The notes under the pieces were generated by a model. It searched no databases and had not been told where the DNA came from. It was given only the letters and a program-made list of their open reading frames with translations. This document shows positions 1-5,455 of a stretch of DNA of 7,187 nt, in pieces. The first letter of the stretch is position 1. Each line of letters begins with the position of its first letter. Source of the DNA: Roseovarius sp. (GTDB lineage: Bacteria; Pseudomonadota; Alphaproteobacteria; Rhodobacterales; Rhodobacteraceae); assembly GCA_023260815.1 (NCBI GenBank), contig JALQUE010000007.1:1-7187 (forward strand), in the 5' to 3' direction. The position numbers were made by a program, and so were the translations under genes.

Positions 1-1073
1 CGGTGCTGGCGCCGCTGAACCTTGGCGGCTTCGAGGTGACGGCGAGCGCCGAGCCGGGGCAGGGCGGCGGGCAGATGGAGCGCTTCCAGAGGGCAAGTTC
101 GGCCAAACGGCTGGCGCAGGTGACGTTTCAGCTTGCGCCGATCTATGGCGGGCTGACCGCGGCGCTGTGGCTGATGTTGCTGATCGGGGGCGACCGGCCA
201 TTGGTGGCGATCATGCATGCCATGTCGACCATGGCGACCAGCGGAATTTCACCGATCGGCGGCGTGCAGAACGCGCAATCCGGTTTTGGCGGCGAGGCCG
301 TGGTGTTCCTGTTTCTGCTGTTCGCGCTGTCGCGGCTGACGTTTTCGTCGGATACGGTGACCGTCGCGCGGCCCGGTTTGCACAATGACCCCGAATTCCG
401 GCTGGGGGCGGCGCTGGTGCTGGGGGTGCCGCTGCTGCTGTTTGCACGGCACTGGGTCGGGGCGTTCGATGTGGATGAGACAGAGAACCTCGAGATGGCG
501 GCCGCCGCCTTGTGGGGGGGGATGTTCACCGTGCTGTCGTTCCTGTCCACGACCGGGTTCGAAAGCGCCTCGTGGGACGAAGCCAGAAGCTGGTCGGGGT
601 TGGGCACGCCGGGATTGATCCTGCTGGGGCTGTCGATGGTCGGCGGCGGTGTCGCCACGACCGCCGGAGGGGTCAAGCTGTTGCGGGTCTTTGCACTCTA
701 TCTGAACGGTCAGCGCGAGCTTGAGCGGCTTGTCCATCCGTCGTCCGTGGGGCGCGCGGGGGCCGGCAGCCGGCGCATTCGGAGGCGCGGGGCGTTCGTG
801 GCATGGATCTTCTTCATGCTGTTTGCGCTGTCGCTGACGCTTGTGACGCTGGCGCTTGCGGCCCTGGGGCAGGATTTCGAAGACGCGATGATCCTGAGCA
901 TCGCCATGCTGAGCACGACCGGGCCGCTTGTCACGGTGGCGGCAGAGGCGCCGATCAACCTTTTGATCCTGTCGCAGCCGATCAAGATGGTGCTGTGTGC
1001 GGCCATGGTGGTGGGCCGGCTGGAGACGCTGGCGATCATTGCGCTGCTCAATCCCACGCTGTGGAGGCGTTGA
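1..1073 (+). CDS. trkH: TrkH family potassium uptake protein, 5' truncated by window edge
   Basis: This is the membrane-embedded, ion-conducting subunit of a Trk-type K+ uptake system, which normally works with the cytoplasmic NAD-binding regulator TrkA. About 356 residues are visible, against roughly 480-510 for the family. The reading frame is open to the window edge, so the GTG at base 3 is internal and the first pore repeat is missing. Counting from that codon, three of the four selectivity-filter loops are visible: ATSGIS at about 78-83, STTGFE at 182-187 and STTGPL at 304-309. The glycine-rich stretch GGGVATTAGGVK (214-225) and the closing GRLE (339-342) are also typical of TrkH. Hydrophobic helices lie between the loops. 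It stops at TGA 1071-1073, with 148 bases before hfq. In related Rhodobacteraceae, trkA and the ntrYX genes often lie just upstream; that is family knowledge and is not visible here. Confidence 0.95.
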   Translation, partial: VLAPLNLGGFEVTASAEPGQGGGQMERFQRASSAKRLAQVTFQLAPIYGGLTAALWLMLLIGGDRPLVAIMHAMSTMATSGISPIGGVQNAQSGFGGEAVVFLFLLFALSRLTFSSDTVTVARPGLHNDPEFRLGAALVLGVPLLLFARHWVGAFDVDETENLEMAAAALWGGMFTVLSFLSTTGFESASWDEARSWSGLGTPGLILLGLSMVGGGVATTAGGVKLLRVFALYLNGQRELERLVHPSSVGRAGAGSRRIRRRGAFVAWIFFMLFALSLTLVTLALAALGQDFEDAMILSIAMLSTTGPLVTVAAEAPINLLILSQPIKMVLCAAMVVGRLETLAIIALLNPTLWRR

Positions 1074-1128
1074 TCGAGCGTCCCCGGACCGCCCGTGCCG
1101 GATCACATGCAAGGATTTGATTTTTGGG

Positions 1129-1158
1129 CTGGAAAGTCGCGCTCACGCACTCCATAAT
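1129..1158 (+). promoter_or_regulatory. Candidate sigma-32/RpoH-type (or sigma-70) promoter for hfq-hflX
   Basis: CTGGAAA at 1129-1135 differs by one base from the sigma-32 -35 consensus CTTGAAA. After 14 bases comes CTCCATAA (1150-1157), which matches CCCCATNT except at two positions. Read as a sigma-70 promoter, the same DNA gives TGGAAA, 17 bases, CATAAT. Transcription would start near 1165, giving a 5' leader of about 57 bases. Heat-shock control of hfq and hflX is known in E. coli, and RpoH control of hfq is plausible in Rhodobacterales. The assignment here rests on motif matching alone. Confidence 0.4.
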
Positions 1159-1180
1159 CGTGTGACGAGGGAGTGTGCGT
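1145..1180. repeat. Imperfect inverted repeat in the hfq leader
   Basis: ACGCACTCC (1145-1153) is the reverse complement of GGAG(TG)TGCGT (1170-1180), apart from a two-base TG bulge. The result is nine pairs around a 16-base centre. It overlaps the candidate -10 element, so a transcript starting near 1165 would hold only one arm. It would therefore act as a DNA operator-like dyad rather than as an RNA hairpin, unless transcription comes through from trkH. No T-run follows, so it is not an intrinsic terminator. Confidence 0.35.
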
Positions 1181-1195
1181 GTCGATCCGCGACAC
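1179..1195 (+). promoter_or_regulatory. Small hairpin in the hfq 5' untranslated region
   Basis: GTGTCG (1179-1184) pairs perfectly with CGACAC (1190-1195) around a five-base ATCCG loop. It sits ten bases upstream of the hfq Shine-Dalgarno. It could cap the 5' leader or help present the A-rich sequence that follows. A six-pair stem can arise by chance in GC-rich DNA. Confidence 0.35.
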
Positions 1196-1199
1196 AGGC

Positions 1200-1217
1200 A
1201 AGAACAAAGGCTTTTTG
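1200..1217 (+). promoter_or_regulatory. hfq ribosome binding site embedded in ARN-triplet and U-rich Hfq-like binding sites
   Basis: Three consecutive ARN triplets (AAG AAC AAA, 1200-1208) run into the Shine-Dalgarno AAAGG (1206-1210). A U-tract CTTTTTG (1211-1217) follows just before the ATG at 1222. ARN repeats bind the distal face of Hfq and U-rich tracts bind its proximal face. Hfq is known to repress its own mRNA at the ribosome binding site in E. coli. The arrangement suggests the same feedback here; this is an inference. Confidence 0.45.
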
Positions 1218-1221
1218 TACA

Positions 1222-1461
1222 ATGGCATCAGACAGACAAAATCTGCAGGACGCATTTCTGAACCAGGTCCGCAAGACCAAGATTCCGGTCACGATATTTC
1301 TGATCAATGGCGTGAAGCTTCAGGGTGTTATCACCTGGTTTGACAATTTCTGCATCTTGCTGCGGCGAGACGGGCAATCGCAGCTTGTGTACAAGCATGC
1401 GGTGTCGACGATCATGCCGTCGCAACCGATCAGCCTGTATGAAGGCGACGAGGCGACTTGA
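1222..1461 (+). CDS. hfq: RNA chaperone Hfq
   Basis: This 79-residue, ring-forming Sm-like protein matches small regulatory RNAs to their mRNA targets and controls RNA stability in the cytoplasm. The start ATG 1222 gives the standard N-terminus MASDRQNLQDAFLNQVRK; the longer upstream frame is not Hfq-like. The Sm1 core (about 23-50) includes FLINGVKLQG and WFDNF. The Sm2 motif is YKHAVSTI (57-64), with K58 and H59 corresponding to the proximal-pore Lys-His of E. coli Hfq. The rim patch reads RKTK (17-20) instead of the E. coli RRER, which is common in alphaproteobacteria. The protein ends soon after the core, without the long disordered tail of enterobacteria. Its TGA (1459-1461) overlaps the TTG start of hflX. 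Confidence 0.98.
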   Translation: MASDRQNLQDAFLNQVRKTKIPVTIFLINGVKLQGVITWFDNFCILLRRDGQSQLVYKHAVSTIMPSQPISLYEGDEAT

Positions 1462-2735
1462 CGCTGACAGAACGCGCAGACACCCGCGCATGGGTGTTGC
1501 ATCCTGACATTCCAAACGCCACGTCGGGTCGTGACCCGCAGCTGGCGCTTGAAGAGGCTGTGTCGCTTGGACATGCGCTGCCGGGGCTGGATGTCGTCGG
1601 GGCGCAAGTGGTGCGCGTGCGCCAGCCGCATCCCGGAACGCTGTTCGGCAAGGGCAAGGTGGAAGAACTGCATGCGCTGATCGACGCGCATGAGATCGAG
1701 CTTGTGTTGATCGACGGGCCGGTGACGCCGGTGCAGCAACGCAATCTGGAAAAGGCCTGGGGCGTCAAGCTGTTGGATCGCACGGGGCTGATCCTCGAGA
1801 TTTTCAGCGACCGGGCGGCGACCCGCGAGGGGGTGTTGCAGGTCGAGATGGCGGCGCTGTCCTATCAGCGGACCAGGCTGGTGCGGGCCTGGACCCACCT
1901 TGAGCGGCAGCGCGGCGGGCTTGGCTTTGTGGGCGGTCCGGGCGAGACCCAGATCGAGGCCGACAGGCGCGCCATCGACGAGCAGCTGGTGCGGCTGCGC
2001 CGGCAGTTGTCCAAGGTGGTGCGCACCCGCGAATTGCACCGCGCGGCGCGCGCCAAGGTGCCGTTCCCGATCGTGGCGCTGGTGGGCTATACCAACGCGG
2101 GCAAATCGACGCTGTTCAACCGCATGACGGGGGCCGATGTGATGGCCAAGGACATGCTGTTTGCGACGCTGGATCCCACCATGCGGCGGATCGAGTTGCC
2201 GGGCGGCGGGCCGGAGGTGATCCTGTCTGACACGGTGGGTTTCATCAGCGATCTGCCCACGGAACTTGTCGCGGCCTTCCGCGCCACGCTGGAAGAGGTG
2301 CTGGCCGCCGATCTGATCGTCCATGTGCGAGACATCTCGCATCCCGAGAGCGAAGAGCAGGCGCGCGACGTGCGCACCATCCTCGAAAGTCTGGGCGTGC
2401 GCGACACCACCCCGCAGATCGAGGTCTGGAACAAGATCGACAAGCTGGACGACGACGCGCGTCAGGCGGTGCAGACCCGCGCTGCGCGGCATGAGCATGT
2501 GCAGGCGCTGTCGGCGGTCACGGGCGAGGGCATGACCGATCTGGTCAGCGTCATCACCCACGCGATGACCGACACAACCCAAGAGACGCATGTCCACCTG
2601 GCGTTCAATGAGGGGCGCAAGCGCGCCTGGCTCTATGATCGGGGGCTGATCGAGGAAGAGCGCCAGACCGAGGAGGGGTTCGACCTGACCGTGCGGTGGA
2701 CCGCGCGACAGCAGGCGCAGTTCGATCAGGTGTGA
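1458..2735 (+). CDS. hflX: GTPase HflX (ribosome-splitting / rescue factor)
   Basis: This 425-residue cytoplasmic GTPase belongs to the TRAFAC/Obg-HflX family, which splits 70S ribosomes stalled by heat or antibiotics. The N-terminal HflX domain (about 30-130) has GTLFGKGKVEEL (60-71), VTPVQQRNLE (89-98) and the block DRTGLILEIFSDRA (107-120). A helical linker follows, with WTHLERQRGG and GPGETQIEADRR (145-171). The G domain shows G1 GYTNAGKST (210-218), G3 DTVGF (258-262), G4 NKID (325-328) and G5 SA (352-353), so all nucleotide-binding motifs are intact. A short C-terminal domain completes a usual-length protein. The TTG start at 1458 overlaps the hfq stop as TTGA; an in-frame TGA at 1440-1442 excludes any earlier start except within hfq's last codons. 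GAGG at 1450-1453 is a close Shine-Dalgarno. Overlap implies coupled expression with hfq. Confidence 0.97.
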   Translation: MTLTERADTRAWVLHPDIPNATSGRDPQLALEEAVSLGHALPGLDVVGAQVVRVRQPHPGTLFGKGKVEELHALIDAHEIELVLIDGPVTPVQQRNLEKAWGVKLLDRTGLILEIFSDRAATREGVLQVEMAALSYQRTRLVRAWTHLERQRGGLGFVGGPGETQIEADRRAIDEQLVRLRRQLSKVVRTRELHRAARAKVPFPIVALVGYTNAGKSTLFNRMTGADVMAKDMLFATLDPTMRRIELPGGGPEVILSDTVGFISDLPTELVAAFRATLEEVLAADLIVHVRDISHPESEEQARDVRTILESLGVRDTTPQIEVWNKIDKLDDDARQAVQTRAARHEHVQALSAVTGEGMTDLVSVITHAMTDTTQETHVHLAFNEGRKRAWLYDRGLIEEERQTEEGFDLTVRWTARQQAQFDQV

Positions 2736-2776
2736 CCGGACCCGCGCAAGCCGGGCGTGTCAGGACAGGTGGTGCG

Positions 2777-3112
2777 TCAGTGCGGTGTGGTCTTGGAAAA
2801 CAGCTGAATCACGACGATACCACCAAGGATCATCGAGGTGCCGATGATGGCGGGCGGATCGAGGCGTTGGCCAAAGAGCACAAAGCCGATGATCGCGATG
2901 AACACGATCCCAAGCCCTGACCAGATCGCATAGGCGACCCCCACGGGGATGTATTTCAGCGTCAGCCCCAGAAGATAAAGGGCTATGGCATAGGCGACGA
3001 TGGCCAGAAGGGTCGGGGCCAGTCGGGTGAATTGCTGGCTGGCTTGAAGGGCGCTGGTGCCCACGGTCTCGGCCGCGATGGCGAAAATCAGCAGGATGTA
3101 GACCTTGAGCAT
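2777..3112 (-). CDS. emrE: EmrE-like small multidrug resistance (SMR) transporter
   Basis: This is a 111-residue inner-membrane protein of four helices. The family works as an antiparallel dimer that exchanges protons for lipophilic cations such as quaternary ammonium compounds. Diagnostic residues are present: the membrane glutamate E15 (E14 of EmrE) in AAETVGTSAL, and Y61 and W64 in YIPVGVAYAIWSGLG, matching Y60 and W63. The sequence FGQRLDPPAIIG is also typical, and the end, SKTTPH, closely matches the SRSTPH end of EmrE. This points to the drug-exporter branch rather than the guanidinium exporter (Gdx/SugE) branch. The ATG at 3112 has AAGG seven bases upstream. The gene converges on hflX with a 41-base gap and follows the MFS exporter on the same strand after 102 bases. 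Substrate is inferred from the family. Confidence 0.94.
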   Translation of the reverse strand: MLKVYILLIFAIAAETVGTSALQASQQFTRLAPTLLAIVAYAIALYLLGLTLKYIPVGVAYAIWSGLGIVFIAIIGFVLFGQRLDPPAIIGTSMILGGIVVIQLFSKTTPH

Positions 3113-3160
3113 ATCGGCGCCTTCATGGGGAGGTGTCTGCCTCCAGTGCTACGCGATTTG

Positions 3161-3188
3161 GCCGGTGGGTGCAATTTCCCTGACCGGC
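3161..3188. repeat. Inverted repeat between the MFS exporter and the SMR gene
   Basis: GCCGGTGGG (3161-3169) pairs with CCC(TG)ACCGGC (3178-3188), leaving a two-base TG bulge and an eight-base AT-rich centre. Neither strand has a following T-run, so a classical intrinsic terminator is unlikely. On the - strand the dyad covers a weak -35-like TTGCAC (3174-3169), placed 17 bases before TAGCAC (3151-3146). It could therefore be an operator for the SMR gene, or the end of the MFS transcript. Confidence 0.4.
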
Positions 3189-3214
3189 GGCAGGCGGGAT
3201 GATGACCTGACGCC

Positions 3215-4426
3215 TCAGGCGGCCTGATCCTGCATCCGTGACAGGCGCTGCATCAAAAGCCGCGCCAGAAGCACGACGCAGAACACCGCCAGCAGCAGCG
3301 GCATCGGCGTGCCGTTGAACATCAGCCCCACGGGCACCGTCAAGAGCACCGCGCCCACGGTGGCGAAACAGGCGATCACGCTGGCGCCCATGCCGGCGAT
3401 ATGGCCCAACGGCTCCATTCCGAGGGCGTTGATATTGCCAAGCGTCAGCGCGGCATTGGCGAAGACGGTGGTTTGCCACGCGATATAGAGGGGGAATTGC
3501 AACGCCGGAGGCAGGCCAAGGGAAAAGGCCAGCACCATCGCGCCCGACAGCGCGATCTGCACTCCGAGCGAGGCAGAGACCATGCGCTGCATTCCCAAAC
3601 GGACAACGATCGAGGCGTTGAGAAAACTGACCGCACCCGCGATCACCGCCATGACGAAGAACCAGAAGGGAAATTCCGACGCGCGGTCGAAGGTCACCGC
3701 GAAGATCTGTTGAATCATCGAGATCGAACAGAACAGCGTCGTCATGCAAAGCATCTGCACCGCGATCGCCAGCCGAACGGTCCGGTTGGCCAGAACCTCG
3801 CGCATGGCGGCGATCAGGGCGGCCCGACGGAAGGGGCGGCGTTTTTCGGGGGGCAGAGGCTCGTCCAGGCGCAGGGCCAGCCAAAGCGAACTGGCCAGAG
3901 CGAAGCCGATGAAGGTCAGGAAAATCGCACGCCAGCCGAAAAGATCGATCACGACGCTGCCCGCCAGCGGCGAGACCGCGGGCACCAGCGTGAACACCAT
4001 CATCACAAAGCTCATCAAGCGGGCCATGTCGCGGCCCGAATAGAGATCGCGCACGATGGCCAGTGCCACGATCCGCGCCGCCGCCGCCCCAAGACCCTGC
4101 ACGATGCGCGCGGCAATCATCAATTCGAGCGAGGGGGCGATCCACGCCAGACCCGCGCCAAGGATATAGACGCCCGACCCGATCAGGATCACGCGTTTGC
4201 GCCCGAAACTGTCGGACAGCGGCCCGGTGAACAGCGTGCCTATTCCCAGACCCAAGATGAACGAGGTGACGACAAGCTGCGCGCGGTTGATCGCCTCGGG
4301 CGTCAACTCGGCGCCGATGCGGGGCAGGGCGGGCAGCATGGAATCGAGCGAAAAGGCGACGGTGGCCACCAGCATCGCCATCATCGCCACGAATTCAAGG
4401 CGGCTGAGCCGGGGTTGACCGGTCAT
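3215..4426 (-). CDS. Bcr/CflA-type multidrug efflux MFS transporter
   Basis: This 403-residue inner-membrane protein is predicted to have 12 helices and belongs to the drug:H+ antiporter-1 group of the major facilitator superfamily. Helix 1 carries SLDSMLPALP with D28, the signature region of Bcr/CflA exporters. Motif A is GPLSDSFGRKRV (68-79) between helices 2 and 3. Motif B is the arginine-containing IAARIVQGLGAA (104-115), followed by IVRDLY (124-129). The helix-5 motif C region is PAVSPLAG (149-156), ahead of FGWR (163-166). A basic loop near 186-206 separates the two halves. The ATG overlaps the stop of the channel gene as ATGA, so it is probably translated by coupling; no strong Shine-Dalgarno is visible. 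Substrates cannot be told from sequence: members export bicyclomycin, chloramphenicol or amphiphilic compounds. Confidence 0.93.
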   Translation of the reverse strand: MTGQPRLSRLEFVAMMAMLVATVAFSLDSMLPALPRIGAELTPEAINRAQLVVTSFILGLGIGTLFTGPLSDSFGRKRVILIGSGVYILGAGLAWIAPSLELMIAARIVQGLGAAAARIVALAIVRDLYSGRDMARLMSFVMMVFTLVPAVSPLAGSVVIDLFGWRAIFLTFIGFALASSLWLALRLDEPLPPEKRRPFRRAALIAAMREVLANRTVRLAIAVQMLCMTTLFCSISMIQQIFAVTFDRASEFPFWFFVMAVIAGAVSFLNASIVVRLGMQRMVSASLGVQIALSGAMVLAFSLGLPPALQFPLYIAWQTTVFANAALTLGNINALGMEPLGHIAGMGASVIACFATVGAVLLTVPVGLMFNGTPMPLLLAVFCVVLLARLLMQRLSRMQDQAA

Positions 4427-4785
4427 GTATCGGGGCTTTCGGGGTCGTTGGCGGCGGGCGGTTCCTTATCGGGGTGGTGGCGGTGGCCAAGCCGCGCGAT
4501 CAGCCATTCGGTGTGTTCTTCGCGTTTGCGCACGGCGTAGGCCCCGAATTGCTGGATCGCCACGGCAAAGATGCCAAGCCCCACGAGGATAAAGACCGTG
4601 GTGCCGATCTTGCCCAGGGGCGTGGCGGGCACCAGTTCGCCATATCCCACGGTCGACAGCGTCACGACGGTGAAGAAATAGCTGTCAAGCCAGCTCCAGC
4701 CTTCGACGAAACGAAAGAACACCGTGCCGCCAGCGATGATCATCAGCACCATTGCGATCAGGGTGAGGATCTTGACGCCGGTCAT
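4423..4785 (-). CDS. Small two-helix potassium channel family protein (ion_trans_2)
   Basis: This is a 120-residue inner-membrane protein shaped like the pore module of a K+ channel. Hydrophobic helix 1 (about 4-24) is followed by a pore loop with WLDSYFFTVVTLSTVGYG, which holds the canonical selectivity filter TVGYG (45-49). Helix 2 is TTVFILVGLGIFAVAIQQF. The remaining tail of about 40 residues is charged and His/Pro-rich and has no RCK or nucleotide-binding domain, so gating is not evident. I chose the ATG at 4785, four bases after the DsbA-like stop. An ATG at 4815 would add ten residues (MTRQGARPDL) and overlap that gene by 26 bases, but they look unlike a membrane-protein start; neither start has a strong Shine-Dalgarno. 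The stop overlaps the MFS start (ATGA). The functional channel is presumably a tetramer. Confidence 0.88.
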   Translation of the reverse strand: MTGVKILTLIAMVLMIIAGGTVFFRFVEGWSWLDSYFFTVVTLSTVGYGELVPATPLGKIGTTVFILVGLGIFAVAIQQFGAYAVRKREEHTEWLIARLGHRHHPDKEPPAANDPESPDT

Positions 4786-4789
4786 GAGA

Positions 4790-5455
4790 TCAGGCCGCGC
4801 CCCCTGTCGGGTCATCGCCGCGGGCGATCTGGTCGGTGATCTCGTCGATCACCTTGAGCCACAGATCGGCAGGTTGCGCGCCGGGCACGGCGTGCTGGCC
4901 TGCCACGATGAAGGTGGGCACCGAGGTCACGCCCATCTCGCGGAACTGGGTGTCGCGGGCGCGGATCGCGTCGCGGTCGGCATCGCTATCGAGCAGGCGG
5001 CGGATCATCGCGGCGTCCATGTCCAGCCCATCGGCCAGATCGGCCAGAACTTCGGCGTCGCCGATATCGCGGCCTTCTTCGAAATAGGCCCGAAAGAGCG
5101 CCATGGCCATCGGCGTCTGGCGGTCCTCGATTCCGGCCCAGTGGATCAGGCGGTGCGCGTCAAGGGTGTTGGGCGTGCGGGTGATCGCCTCGAAATTGAG
5201 GGACAGACCGGCCTCCTGCGCCTTTTGGACCACGGGCATGTAGGCCTTGACCGCGCCATCCTTGCCGCCGAACTTGCCCTCGAGATAGGTGCGGCGGTCC
5301 ATGCCTGCGGGGGGCATGTCGGGATTGAGCTGGAACGGGTGCCATTCGAGTGTGAACGGGTGATCGGGACGCGCGGCAAGGGCCGCATCCAGATAGGTCT
5401 TGCCGATATAGCACCAAGGGCAGATCGGGTCGGAAATGATATCAAGCTTGACCAT
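4790..5455 (-). CDS. DsbA family oxidoreductase, FrnE-like
   Basis: This 221-residue thioredoxin-fold protein has a helical insertion, as in the FrnE / 2-hydroxychromene-2-carboxylate isomerase branch of the DsbA family. The N-terminus VKLDIISDPICPWCYIGK carries the redox motif C12-P-W-C15. The cis-proline loop is SVPTF, with P180. Between them lies the helical region, including EWHPFQLNPDMP. There is no signal peptide, so it should be cytoplasmic. The only two cysteines are those of CPWC. That favours thiol-disulfide chemistry over the isomerase reaction, and it lacks the second disulfide described for Deinococcus FrnE. I chose the ATG at 5455 because it begins the conserved beta strand and has GAGG six bases upstream; the longer frame to 5563 adds 36 unlike residues read across the upstream gene. 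It overlaps the acyl-CoA synthetase by 14 bases. Confidence 0.92.
   Translation of the reverse strand: MVKLDIISDPICPWCYIGKTYLDAALAARPDHPFTLEWHPFQLNPDMPPAGMDRRTYLEGKFGGKDGAVKAYMPVVQKAQEAGLSLNFEAITRTPNTLDAHRLIHWAGIEDRQTPMAMALFRAYFEEGRDIGDAEVLADLADGLDMDAAMIRRLLDSDADRDAIRARDTQFREMGVTSVPTFIVAGQHAVPGAQPADLWLKVIDEITDQIARGDDPTGGAA

Noticed and set aside
1111..1127. T-rich stretch after trkH as an intrinsic terminator
   Set aside because: No convincing GC-rich hairpin immediately precedes it.
997..1221. N-terminal extension of hfq upstream of ATG 1222
   Set aside because: The extension is the trkH end and the intergenic region read in another frame. Hfq homology begins exactly at MASDRQ, with a Shine-Dalgarno just before it.
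1320..2597. A 425-codon open frame on the - strand, antisense to hflX
   Set aside because: hflX shows every GTPase motif in order. The antisense translation is rich in His, Arg and Gln and looks like a composition artefact.
2733..2762. Possible terminator after hflX
   Set aside because: Only a four-pair core stem with an asymmetric internal loop and no following T-run on either strand.
3113..3214. Guanidine riboswitch ahead of the SMR gene
   Set aside because: The gene is EmrE-like rather than Gdx/SugE-like, and I see no conserved guanidine-riboswitch core. Only simple dyads are present.
3401..4540. A long + strand frame over the MFS exporter and channel
   Set aside because: The - strand has clear transporter motifs. 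The + translation is an extremely charged Gly/Arg/His/Asp-rich sequence without domains.
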